This document shows positions 46,386 through 58,920 of a stretch of DNA of 64,000 nt, piece after piece. Source of the stretch: Cristatella mucedo (taxonomy: Eukaryota; Bryozoa; Phylactolaemata; Cristatellidae); NCBI GenBank assembly GCA_009760855.2, contig WPIO01000016.1, positions 4,797,001 to 4,861,000 on the forward strand, read 5' to 3'. Under the pieces are notes generated by a model. That model had not been told where the DNA came from. It saw only the letters and a list, made by a program, of their open reading frames with translations, and made no database searches. The translations under genes were made by a program, and so were the position numbers. Within the stretch, counting starts at the first letter, position 1; each line of letters begins with the position of its first letter.

Positions 46386-48239
46386 TCTCAAACTGGGGCT
46401 TGCAGTGTAACTGATATCCACGCTGAATATCTCAGCTTGCTTGTGTCTCGGAGCTGTCTTATAACGATTAACTCACCAGGTACATCATAACTGCACCTCT
46501 TGGGCACCGGTGGTAATATTCAGACGCGCTCCTCGGTAGTGTTTCAGTGTAGTTGTCTTAACTGCGCAATGGACTCTTGTAGTGACATTCGAATGGATCG
46601 TAATTGCATTTTGATGGCCTTACCAAAACTGAGAGATAACATGCGGTTCAATTAGATAGTATCTCGCTGGAATACAAAGATTTTCACATATATTTCACCA
46701 CAAGGACTCGAAAGACGGAAAGCAGCCGAGCATACGCAGAGCAGTGACAGCAGCTGAGCTCCAGAAAATATTCCTGGTCGCTGAAAATAGCACGACTAAG
46801 AGGCCAGCACGTTCGCGCGACTCGCGACCCCTACATTAACAGTCGCCAACTGATCTGGCTGCTGCTGTGTAAATATCAGCCTTCGTCGTCTGCCTTCGGT
46901 CAAGCATAAGTCGCGGAGAGCTTGCTATACAGTCTAAAAACGCACTACAACCAACCTCGTGGCATTGGAAAGGATCGCCTAATGGCATCTCACCATGCTT
47001 ATTCGACGGTCGGCAAAACGCATTACCAATTTGCACTGCCACTGATAGATAGCAGCGACGCCATTCGGATATGTTTCAGCTAGCACTAGCACTCTTTAAT
47101 CTCCCTCATTTGTTTCGACAGTCGCTAAATCACGCGCCATCAAATCCCTCACGGAAAAATCACAGGAAATATGAGCACGGGATTCCTCTAATCATTCATA
47201 TGTCATAGAAAAACTGAAAACCGGCAGAAAGGAGCATGGAATTCTCGCTCAGCCACGGGGCTAATTGTTGCGAAAGACTCGCTGGTTCCACCCGGAAGGT
47301 CTTGCTGCTCGCCGACCGGTCACCCCGAGGAAGCATCCAGCTGGGTCACGCGGTCGTGTGATCGCGCGGCGGCAGCATGAGCCAGTCGTTTGCTCTTGGA
47401 CTCACGGGGGGGGGGCGGGTAGCGGACCAACGGTATATTCAACCGCTCGACCTACATCACCTGGCAGTGACAAAAAACCGCCAACGGTAGCCTCTGGGTA
47501 TGCTGGTGAGAAGTTGGCCTCTAGGCAGCGGCTCGGCTCGCTAGAATCGACCCGAATGTCGCTCTGGCAGAATTCGCGGCCCCAGGGGATACGAATGAAA
47601 CGCAGCTGGGCGGGCTGTAACTGAAAAAACTGAAACGCTTGCCAGTATTTAGTCGGCGAGAGCCCGATCGCACTCGAGCAGCAGCAGCAGACGCTGCTGC
47701 TCGAAAGCTACTGCGGAGCTTCCGCTTTCCAGCCCACATCCGCCAAAGTCTTTCCGCTGCATTCGCTCCTGACGCGGACACCGCGTCACCGGTCCAATAT
47801 CCGCTCTATAGCTCGTCGCGCCGGTCCAGGCATCGCTTGCGCTCAGGCCGGGCCGGCGCTAGTCGACGAGCGGCGCTAGAATCCGCGCAGCAATAACGCG
47901 GCGGTGCCGCACACGCACACATCGGGGGGCGAGGGCGGGGTGAAGAACGACAGTGGGCAGCCCAGCCGTTCGCTGATCGGTGTCGCCGGTTCGGATTACA
48001 GCTGTGAAAATCGAACAGAGCGGGTAATTCAAATCAGCTATGAAATTGGCAATCTCCAAAGCGACTCAAATCGGCTATCAAACAGAACTTGGCAACTAAG
48101 CAGCATTATACTCATTGTTTTATTCCAAAGTCTTGAATGTCGTCCGATTTCAAATGGCGCCGCTCAGCCCTTTAATCTCTCTCCCTCGTCGCTTGTTTGC
48201 TTCATTGTTGTAACCTGCATTTTAATAGAGGTAGAAGTG
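46386..48239. other. Spacer with a small GC-rich island at 47.25-47.95 kb
   Basis: No gene is supported. Within the island there is a (CAG)n-CTG hairpin at 47676-47703 (CGAGCAGCAGC / GCTGCTGCTCG). Confidence 0.4.
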
Positions 48240-48325
48240 ACTTAGACGCGGTCGCTACCGCTTGCAGTCAGTAGTAAGGGATCGCCCACTGCAGAGCTCG
48301 AACCCAAAATGGATCGTGAGGAGAG
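48240..48325 (-). mobile_element. SINE-2 fragment
   Basis: In reverse: CTACCGCTTGCAGT, AAGGGATCGCCCACTGCAG and the B box GAGCTCGAACCC. The head is incomplete. Confidence 0.65.
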
Positions 48326-48475
48326 AGCACCTTATCTCTTACCCCTTACCTCTGTTCATTAATCCCCTTCTTCAATTTCTGCACATCTCTCAGTAATTCT
48401 CACTAGAGTCGTCGCGGTCCTCAAATTTTGCTAACTTATCTAATTCGTTATCTCCGGTTCGTCTTTTGAAATTTT

Positions 48476-48805
48476 TATTTCCCCTCTACCTCCTCCTTCT
48501 CTTCTTTACTCTCCTCCTCCCCCTCCTCAAACTCCTCCGCTCCATCAATGCAGACTTTCGCTTCCGCTTTTCTACCACCGCATCCTCTGCCTCCTCTTCC
48601 TCCTCATCCGTCTCAACCTCCTCCTTTCCTGTCTCCTCAATTTTCACCTGTATCGCCTCATGTTTCTCATTTGCACCATCCTCCTACTTCTCCCTGTTAT
48701 ACTCCTCTTTCTCCTTTCCCTAATACTCGGTCTCCTTTTCCTATTTCTCCTTCTCCTTATACTCGTCCTCCTTCTTCTTATACTCGTTCTCATCAGTCTT
48801 CACTT
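48476..48805. repeat. Polypyrimidine TCC/CTT-rich tract
   Basis: About 330 bp rich in CTCCTC and TTCTCC units on plus. Two or three plus frames are open through it for that reason. Confidence 0.88.
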
Positions 48806-48984
48806 TTTTCCAGTCCCGTGTCCAGCTCCAAAATTACCTTCGATCCAATTAGAAAATTCACTTCACTCTCGGGTCTGCATACTACTACTAGCTTTGTAAA
48901 ATAGCCCAAAATTTAGGTTTGCTTTGCGATACCATGGGAGAGTGATTCAGCATACTCGTGACGTCGTATTTAGAAGACTAGAAC

Positions 48985-50321
<1,337 letters not shown>

Positions 50322-50425
50322 TCGTGTCTCTATATAGCAGAAGAAGAGCGTTAAAGGCTATCGCCACCACTCGCAGCGGGAAGTTAAGGATCTTCCAGTG
50401 CAGGACACAGACCGACGACCCGACG
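50322..50425 (-). mobile_element. SINE-2 fragment, degenerate
   Basis: In reverse: TCTATATAGCAGAAGAAGAG, GGCTATCGCCACCACTCGCA and CCAGTGCAGGAC. B box and head are eroded. Confidence 0.6.
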
Positions 50426-51099
50426 TCAGGAAGTGCAAGCGACTCGGGCCCTCGCGCGGGAGGCGGGCAGCAGCAGCAGCAGAGGAACCGAAACGCAACT
50501 GCGGCGGATGCAGCGCTTCACTTCGGGGCATCACCATCAGCGGCCATATTGACGGCTACAGGAAGCTTTGGCTGCTCTCTTCCGTTAGCGGTGCTATGTC
50601 TCCAAGTTTCCGACGTCGTCCATCGATTCAGCAGCATTCTGTCCACGCCGTCGGCGGACCACAGGAGCACGTCACGTGCTTGCTGATAGACACGCGCTCG
50701 TAGCTTTAGGCAGAAAGAGCAACTGTCTGAGGTGACGGTTTCCTGCAGGAAACGAGATCGAAAAACTAGCGCTAGAGGTGAGATTTACAAATCCGGGATT
50801 CGAAAGAATGTGAACAATCCACTTTTTCGCGGCTCTTGACTGTGTCTTTATTATTTTTTACATGCAATTGCAACGTAACGTGTCGTTTGTAACGTCGGCG
50901 AGTCACGAGTACTAAGTGGGTTTAACGCAGTATTTCCTGTAGAGAGCAAACTCAGAGCCTGCACGGCTTCCTACAACAGACTTAATCTCGATGTGTTTAC
51001 GGTGCACATACGTCTACTTATTCTGCTGTTTACGGTGCACGTGCGATAGCCAACTGATTTAATCTCATGCAGTAAATAAAATACGATAAGACGCACTGC
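50426..51099. other. Spacer, GC-rich at the start
   Basis: A (CAG)5 run at about 50470-50486. Two overlapping plus frames to 50703 have no motif. Confidence 0.4.
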
Positions 51100-51310
51100 T
51101 GAGTCACGGAGGTGCTCCAGGAAAGATGTAGCGCGGAATTAGCAGCACGGAACGCTCGCGAGGAACATGCCGCAGTCCGCAGCAGAAGGAACGATGCCGT
51201 CGGCGTAAGAATCTTAAAGTGAGTTTCCAAAATCTAGGTCCTCCAGAGCAACGGCTTCTCTCGCCGACGGTTTCTAGGCGTAGGAACGGCACAGCTTGTG
51301 GTTTGTCCAT
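51100..51310 (-). mobile_element. Diverged LINE-B-like fragment
   Basis: A minus frame reads AVPFLRLETVGERS, then GGPRFWKLTLRFLRR, which parallels the LINE-B stretch AVTFLRLKTVGNRS...GPRLWNTLPQFLRN. Older or a related subfamily. Confidence 0.6.
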
Positions 51311-51982
51311 AGCGTGATTACAATGTCCGCTAGCCTCCTAGCCATCGTCTGCTAGTTTTATCGCAGATTTGTCTTGAAAATCTCGATAGACTTCTTTTTA
51401 TACGATTCTCGAGTTCTTCCTCAGAGACGAATTTCAAGGCAGCGAGCCGAGCAGCGCAGCCTCGCTTTTTCTTCTTCCGGCCAAGCGCTGCAATGCAATG
51501 TACACTGAAAGTATTTGTAACCATGATCATCCAGAGCTCAGCTCAAACTTTGAAATGAAAATGGCTGCCAACCTACGTCGGTCCCTTTGTTGGTCCCGGT
51601 CGTGTGTACGATAAAAATCATCTGATCTTGATTCTATTAGTCCGGCACCTTTGTGGACAAAAAACGCGAGGCCTGAATTCTTACTCGGCTGGTTGCTCGA
51701 GTCGCCTATCCCGTCCACTTTCCGTTGCCGTTGCTGTTATTACAACTACTAATAGGTTTTATATAACAATATGTACTATTTCTTAATTGATGTCAGTGGC
51801 GAGCCGATCGTCCGCAAAGTTTTAACTCCACTTTCACGATACAGCGGATCGATCAACTGCAGATTAATCTCTGCGATTGATTCACTTCAGCCCAGGCAGC
51901 GTGCAGTGCGATTGCCGCCGCACTCGCTTGAAGCCCAGAAGCTGGACGCATGCCCAGGTCGAGGTCGAGGCGAACGTATTTG
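51311..51982. other. Spacer, nothing recognised
   Basis: Small overlapping frames only. Confidence 0.4.
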
Positions 51983-52080
51983 ATAAACGAGGTCGTGGGC
52001 TTTAGCCTCTTGGCATATGTGGAGCACATGAATAGAGATTGAGACCACTTATGGCGCTCTTCAAATGAATTGCTATTTAT
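51983..52080 (+). mobile_element. SINE-1, 3' portion
   Basis: ACGAGGTCGTGGGCTTTAGC, GCATATGTGGAGCACATGAA, TAGAGATTGAGAC...GGCGCTCTTCAAATGAATT. The 5' head is missing. Confidence 0.8.
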
Positions 52081-53226
52081 CATTAGGAAACTCCATTCCG
52101 GAAGTCGGCCCACCATTCAGTTTTAGCTTTCAAATCGCTCATTCTGTCAGTCGCGCGTGCTATCCAGCTGCAGCTTCAGTCATGTCACCTCAATACAAGA
52201 TTTCGTTCTTCGCGGTCTCTGAGCCAAGCCCTGACCGCAAAGATTTCAACGAATGTAATAAGAAAGTGCAAGTCGTGGCAAGGCGCTCGGTGAGCTGTGA
52301 GCCGTGAGGACAGAGCTGACAGCAGCTGCAGAGTCGCGTCTGCGAGCTGCTTTGAGAGCAAGAGCGTGTCATCATCGCATACGTGATTCGTTGGATAAAA
52401 GCGCCTGACGACGTGAGAGCCAGAGGCCATTGCCGCCGCTACGTGCTCGCCCGAAGCTCCATTCGCTTTGCTGGTGGCCGCAAGTTGACGTCCCGCGATG
52501 AGCGGGCACTGGCTGTGCCGCGTGATTCAATCGAGCTTCGCACAGATCGAGTAGAGACCACATGGTGGTGAACCACTCTGCTAGTGCGAAGGCTTTGCTC
52601 CGGATTACACTTCCAACATAGACATCCTAAAGGCCTTCGGCTAGTTTTTTTAATGTTCACCGGAGGCTGTCGAAGAATTAAGACGAGCTGCAGATTCACG
52701 TCAAATAAGAAAGAGCAACTTTTAAATCCCAGCGGCAGCTGTTATCTCGGCAATTATCATTGATCCTACCGGTAAAATAACGATGCTAACTCAAATTAGG
52801 GACTCGCTTTTAGCGACTGATATATAATGCATGTATTAATATGTGCTATATTAAATTAACTTAATGCAAGCTCTGTACAGCACTAAATTTATGTTCTTGC
52901 AAACAGTTCCTGGGCTATTTAAATTTAATTACCCAAACCCCAACTTCAGTTTGACGTCGTACTCTCTGTTCTCCAGAATATTTAGTTGCATTAGAGAATG
53001 AAAAACAAATGACAATTACATTCATTAGAATTGCAACGTTAAAACGCTGCTGGCTTTTGTGCCAGATTTAAGGTATTAGGAATCCTATTGTCATACGAAG
53101 GCAAGGATCTCCACGTTTACTAGCATTACAGGTTTTAATTGTATAGCATTCAAAGTGTGCCGCGAGGTTTGTTAGATCAAAGCGAGGTTATCAGCTGCGC
53201 TCTTAGCACTCTGAATTCAGCGAAGT
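52081..53226. other. Spacer, AT-rich after 52.7 kb
   Basis: Mixed composition to about 52.7 kb, then AT-rich and non-coding in appearance. No gene seen. Confidence 0.4.
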
Positions 53227-53385
53227 TTGACAATGAGCAATGATTTGACGATGAGTGATGATTTGGCAATCAGCGATAATTCGACAGAGAGCAAACGCTT
53301 GACGATGAGCAATCATTTGATGAGTAGCAGTGATTTGACGATGAGCGATGAATTGGCGACGAGTGATGATTTGACGGCGGAAACC
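53227..53385. repeat. 15-bp minisatellite with a 5-residue protein echo
   Basis: Units resemble TTGACGATGAGCGATGA with 15-bp spacing. The plus frame therefore reads as TMSND/LTMSD-type five-residue repeats. About 10 units, next to the LINE-A copy. Confidence 0.75.
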
Positions 53386-53394
53386 ATAAGTCTC

Positions 53395-54775
53395 TCTTCT
53401 TGCTTTGCTCGATCTTTTGGCAGCTTCCGATACTATCGATCATTGAGCCCTTCTTGAGGGCCTCTTATTTGGCCTAGGCGTCACTGCATTGCAATGGTTC
53501 AGGTCCTATCTCAGTGGGAGACTCTGGAGTATTAATGTGAATTGACTAAGATCATCCGAGGAACCTCTGGAGTATGATGTACCTCAGAGTTTTGTGCTAA
53601 GTCCCATTTTGTCTCGTTTTATCTCGTTTTTGTCCCGTTTTATCCCGTTTCTCCTTCTTGCCGCTGCGACTTCCAGGCACTTGTATGCTGATGCAGTTGT
53701 ACCTTTGCTTCGATCACGTCAAGCCCTCGAGCACATCAAATACTTTTAACTCCCTAGAGGCATGTATTGATAACATCCACACATGGATGGCAGCAAATTT
53801 TCTTAAATTGAACGATAATAAAACCAACTTATCAGTTATGGGCAAACCAAGTGCGATTCAAAAATTGAAAAGGTTAGCACTCGCATTCGTCTCGGCAACC
53901 ACATAACTTGTTTGTTGATTTTGCACGAAATTTAGGAGTCATATACAAAACTGTCTTTTTATGAGACGACTCCATCAGCTCTACAACCAAGTCTGCTTAG
54001 TTTCCCCAACACAACATTGCTAAAATTGAGGCTTGTTTAGGCCGGGATACCACATCTAATTAGTCCGTGTATTTGGGACATCCCGTCTTGACCCTGTAAC
54101 TCACTGATTGCTGGTTTACCGGCCTGTGCAACCAGCCGCTTACAGCTAGTGCAAAACTCTGCAGCTAGGCTTGTTTGTCTTGAACGTCGCAGATGCCGCA
54201 TTAAACCACTTCTTGACGACCTGCACTGGCTCCCAGTCAAGCAAACATAAGCTTCAAGGTTTTGGCATTCACTTTTAGGTCCCATCAATCTGTGGCTCTA
54301 CCTTACTTATCAGATCCATTGCCCCACCAGGCTAGGCATCACACCATTCGCTTTTTGGAATCTAATCGTTTGCCTGTGCATCTTAAAAAGCTCAGATTCT
54401 TTAGAGACCATGCCCTCAGTTTATATGCTCCTTAACCTTGGAACTCACTTTCGACTTGCGTCACGACATTCTCTGACTTGAATACATTTAAAAAGAATTT
54501 AAAAACGCATCTATTATCACAGCGTTTAGGGGTCCTTGTGATTTGTCCTATACGTGCTTATGCGTGTTGGCACTGCGTATGCTGCCACTAACCATATTTG
54601 CATGCTGACCCTATATTTGTCACCCCTAGCCGCATTATGCTTTTTGCCATTCAGCATGTTACCACTAACAATTGGCTCGTGCTTCCTTTGCAGCAAAGGT
54701 AAAGCACCTAGATAAAGTTCTCTGAGGGCGCTATATCAAATGTATCAATATTCTTATTATTATAAATATTCATTG
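53395..54775 (+). mobile_element. LINE-A copy, RT 3' part to tail, defective
   Basis: Begins near the palm domain (GATACTATCGATCATTGAGC), continues with GGTTCAGGTCCTATCTCAGT, a small TCTCGTTTTA tandem at 53612-53650 that interrupts the RT, the region TGGATGGCAGCAAATTT, the C-terminal LDDLHWLPV-like segment and the tail with hairpin remnants near 54700. Stops and frameshifts throughout. Confidence 0.88.
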
Positions 54776-55414
54776 TGGTCGGGCAAGCAATTAATCAGAG
54801 CCGAATTAAGTCAACTGAGCTATTTTCGTAATTTATAGCTTTCAGGTTAAGAGAGTTTTCACACAGATTTTTAATCAGGAGCCTATGCTCTATACAGCAA
54901 CCGTTTTATAAGAAAAGTGAGCCTTGTTTCAATCGTTACATCTTGATCAATCACTTGCTTGCATTTTTGATTATTACTTTTTAAAATAGCTAAAGTTCAA
55001 TGACTCACACGAGGCCAGCATGTTCTTACTACAAACGAGGAGCGATTACGTTCATGTAAGCTGGATGCTACAATAGCAGACTAACCTCGATTTGGTACGT
55101 TTACGTGTGCACGACCGAGCTTGCGACATTTCGTTGATGAATGCGGGCTGATTTTGACAGAAGAACTTAGGAGGCTAAAGCTACCTTAGGACGTATGGTT
55201 TCGGCACTTGACACCGTACACCACGAAAAAGCTATAAGGTAGATGCTGACTGGGCTGATTTTGAGACTGGAGACTTCCGGCTCTTGCATAACCCTTGGTT
55301 TTCGCAACGCACGCTGCAATCAAAAACCACTGAAAACCCGTTCCTCTCCATGTGGTCAAGTATCTTTTAAATAATAATATATAATACTTACAATATAATA
55401 GGAGGAATGCTATG
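54776..55414. other. Spacer, nothing recognised
   Basis: AT-rich, short frames only. Confidence 0.4.
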
Positions 55415-55560
55415 GACTAGAGCAAAAAATCGTCTCCACAGTCAATCCTGCCTCTTCCAGCTTTAGATTATTTAAAAAATTAGGCCCAGCTTAGACAGGA
55501 AAACCACACATCCAAGCTGGTCCAGTCGTTTTCTATATCCTTGCTCGCAGGTGCTCTGCA
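55415..55560 (+). mobile_element. LINE-A coding fragment
   Basis: TCCACAGTCAATCCTGCC, then CCACACATCCAAGCTGGTCC, following the LINE-A order between RT and C-terminal domain. Confidence 0.7.
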
Positions 55561-56015
55561 CAAAAATTCTGACCTAACGGCATTTCGCGGTTGCTCCGAA
55601 AACACTTACCCTCTTCCGGCACTATCTTCGAGACACAAACGACTGTAGACTACTCAGGATGCCGTCTGCCTTGGACTCAAAACGTCTGTTTAAGTTGGGA
55701 CAAGTTCCCTGCATGCTCGAAATGGGATACGCCAGCCACAGTGGACGCGGGTAGTATTCGTGTAATGACCTTCATCGGGGGAAGGTAGGCTGGGTCGAAA
55801 ACTCAACGATATGCATGACGTAACGACAAACGATCGGGAATGACTATCGATCAGGACACGCAGCAGAGGCTTGGGTGCCGGCGAGGAGCAGAGGAGCGAC
55901 GACTGTATTTTGCTGGTGGGGCACCCAGAAAACGAACGAACGCCGACAGACGCCGCGAGGCAGGTAGAGGCAGCGAGGCAAACGACGGTTAGACACCGGA
56001 TCGGGGAATCCGAAA
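55561..56015. other. Spacer, nothing recognised
   Basis: Short frames only. Confidence 0.4.
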
Positions 56016-56190
56016 TAAATAAATCCTAGCTGATTAAACAGCCTCTTTTTGTATAGCAACAGGAGAGCCTTTGCGGCTATCACCGCTGCTTGCAGTGGCG
56101 ATAAAGAATCGCCCACTGCAGGAACCAAACCCATGACTTCGGGGTCGAGGTCATGAAAGCAACTGCCTTACCTAGAGTGCCATCACGGAA
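56016..56190 (-). mobile_element. SINE-2, near full length
   Basis: In reverse: AATAAATCCTAGCTGATTAA, TTTTTGTATAGCAACAGGAG, CTGCTTGCAGTGGCGATAAA, CGACTTCGGGGTCGAGGTC-like head, GCAACTGCCTTACCTAG. Confidence 0.9.
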
Positions 56191-56679
56191 ATGCAAGAGC
56201 GCACACCTAGCTCGGGGTGGGATGTACCGGACGCGAGCAAGTGCTGCTGTGCGAAAAAAGAGAAGGTCTGGGGCTCCTCGTGCAAAGAAAGTCAGAAAGA
56301 GCCAAGCTTTGGGGAATGAGCGGAAACAGCTGTCCGGTGTGTTTTAGGCAAGGATCTCTCCCCCACCAGACGTCCACGGCGTTGAAGCGGCTCGAGCTGC
56401 AAGCACTGTGCAGCCATCGGCAGATGGAGTTGGCAGCATAAAAAGGACGGAGAATGCCTGAGTGAATTCGTTGACATGGAGGATTCGCCTTCGGGTGCTC
56501 ACCCTCGAACCAGCAAGAAAGTTTAATTCAGCATGCAAATTAGACGCGACCTTTAAGGAAACAAGGCCAGACACCTGCAGCCGAGGCATCCCAAACGGAC
56601 GATCGGTCTATCTGAGCAAAACCGACGACCGGATTAGACACGCGTTTGAGTTTTTCTTGCTTCGTTTTTTGTTTCAAGG
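56191..56679. other. Spacer, nothing recognised
   Basis: Short overlapping frames without motifs. Confidence 0.4.
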
Positions 56680-56685
56680 GCAAGG

Positions 56686-57330
56686 TCAGAGGCCGAAGGC
56701 AGCCGGACTCAGAAGAACGTCAGATTGGAAATAAAATAGAATCGTTGTAAAATTATTTAATGTAGGCAGGCGCGAGCGCAGGTCCCGCCTGCCTGCCAGC
56801 CCAGGCTTAGTTATGCTGTATTGTGTCTTGAGCTCCCGAACGTGTGGAGGCTGTAGGCAGATGCCATAAAATAACACCAGAAGAAGAGAGACAAGGGCCA
56901 CGTTATGGAGGCCAGGACTACGACCGGAATCATAGACAAGACACACTGAGTCTACTTCAGCGGCGGCCCCCATCGTCGCTTTGTGGGTGCTGGTGGCACT
57001 GGCTGCAGCCACCTAGCAAGAGGTGCAGAGAAACGAGGTCACAGCGATTGCGATCTGGTTTCTAGATGGACAGTCAGCCAGTCAGCAGAGGGCACGTTCC
57101 TATCGACCTGCTTGCCGAGCCGAAAGGGCAGGGGGCAGTGAGTCGGCTCCCGACCGATGAGACGATTATGTTAATGAGATTCTGCCTCCAGGGTTAGTAG
57201 GTAGGGACCACCAGAGAATTGCTGGCCACGGATGGGAGGATCGTCAATCCCACACTCTGGGACGCCCACGGACGTGCAAGAGCCCACGAGCCAGACCAGC
57301 AGTAGCACTCTCCGTGCAACCGTACCGTGT
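56686..57330 (-). pseudogene. Possible decayed fourth gene of the same plan
   Basis: On minus a frame at about 57319-57171 reads as a signal peptide (ARRVLLLVWLVGSC) but has no in-frame ATG: the codon where one would suit is ACG, and a LINE-A fragment begins about 20-30 bp further upstream. A second frame, 57012-56686, starts just after a strong acceptor (TTTCTCTGCACCTCTTGCTAG) and holds one membrane segment (ALVSLLLVLFYGI) followed by a basic tail ending in TGA. A phase-1 join is possible only with weaker sites (a GTGGTC donor and an AG a few bases into the second frame). The parts match genes 1-3 in kind, strand and order, but the start and the donor are poor. Chance is a real alternative. 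Confidence 0.3.
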
Positions 57331-57349
57331 GCGTCATGTGAACCTGGCA

Positions 57350-57682
57350 AGCCGATATGCACTGGCTAAGAGTCAAGCAACGGATCGACTTCAAGGCTGT
57401 GTCCCTCACTTTTAGGTCACTTCATCATTCGGCTCCAGCCTACCTATCTGATCTACTCTCCCACCAAGCCAAGCATCGTACCACTTTTCGTAAACTAACT
57501 GTTCACCTATACCTCTTTCACACCTCAAATCACTTGCAGACCGTGCCTTTAGTTCGTATGATCCCAGAGCCTGGAACTCACTCCCGACTTCCGTCACGAC
57601 ATCCCCTGACTTGACCACATTTAAAAATAAACTAAAACGCACCTACTTATTAAAGCATTTGCTATGTCCCTGTGATTCTTCC
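57350..57682 (+). mobile_element. LINE-A C-terminal coding fragment
   Basis: ATGCACTGGCTAAGAGTCAA, TTTTAGGTCACTTCATCATT, CCACCAAGCCAAGCATCG, ending near GTCCCTGTGATTCTTCC where the next copy starts. Confidence 0.9.
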
Positions 57683-58638
57683 TGGATAAAACTAACTTAC
57701 TAGTTATGGGCAAACCCAGTGTGATCCAGAGATTGGAAAGGCTGACTCAAAACTGGCTCTGCCAGCATATCTCCAGTTGAATCAGCTCGAAATCTAGGTG
57801 TCATATTTCAAAGCGACATCTCGTTAGACGACCACATCAGCTCCACAGTCAAATCTGCCTATTTTCAGCCTCATAACATTGCTAAAATTCGGGCTTGTTT
57901 AGATAAAGATACCACATCTAAGTTGGTCCATGCATTCGTGACATCTCGTCTCGACTTCTGCAACTCACTGCTTACTGGCCTACCAGCATGTGCGATCAGG
58001 CGATTGCAGCTGGTGCAAAACTCTGCAGCTAGGCTTGTCTGTGGTGTGTGTCGCAGTAGCCACATTACTTCACTTCTCGCCGACCTGCACTGGCTACCAG
58101 TCAAGCAACGGATTGACTTCAAGGTTTTGTCGCTCACTTTTAGGTCGCTTCATTCGATGGCTCCAGCCTATCTGTCAGATATACTACCCCATCAGGCCAA
58201 GCATCGTACCACCCGCTTTTCGGAATCCAACAGTCTAGAAATACCTCATACAAACCTTAAATCCTTTGGAGACCGTGCATTTAGTTCATATGCTCCCAAA
58301 GCCTGGAACTCCCTCCCGATCTGCGTCAGAACATCCCCTGACCTGACCACATTTAAAAGGAACCTAAAAACACACCTATTTAGGACAGCATTTAGTGGGT
58401 CCCTGTGATTCGTCCTTGATGTGCTTATGCGTGCTGACCCTGTGCATGCTGCCACTAACCACATTTGCATGCTGACCCTGTGCATGTCACCCCTAACCAT
58501 ATTATTCATTTCGTTTGTTTTTCAAGCATGATTTTACGTACCATTCAATTGCATTTCACTTTACAGCAAATGTAAAGCGCCTAGAGAGATTAAGTTCTCT
58601 GAGGACGCTTTATCAAGTGAATTATTATTATTGTTATT
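57683..58638 (+). mobile_element. LINE-A copy with intact 3' tail
   Basis: Starts within the post-RT region (TGGATAAAACTAACTTACTA), includes a 161-codon frame at 57923-58408 (VHAFVTSRLDFCNSLLTGLP to LKTHLFRTAFSG) and the complete tail with hairpin and (ATT)n. It closely resembles the copy at 3.0-3.9 kb. 5'-truncated. Confidence 0.93.
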
Positions 58639-58920
58639 ATGTGCTTATGCGTGCTGACACTGTTGTATGCTGCCACTAACCGCACTTGCATGCTGACGCT
58701 GTGCATGTCATCCCTAACCATGTTGTTCATGTTGCTTACCAAGCATGATATTTCCACTCAACACTACTATGAACTACTACTACTAACTACTAACTACTAA
58801 CTACTACTACTATAACACTACTACACGACTATGCTTCCATTGCAGCCACTGTAATGCACCTAGAAAGAGATTGAGTTATCTGGGGGTGCTTTATCAAGTG
58901 TATCATAATTCTTATTAAGC
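58639..58920 (+). mobile_element. Second LINE-A tail joined to the first
   Basis: Straight after the (ATT)n of the previous copy the tail text restarts at TGTGCTTATGCGTGCTGACA, then an (ACT)n/(ACTA)n microsatellite at 58762-58815, hairpin and CATAATTCTTATTA. Confidence 0.88.
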
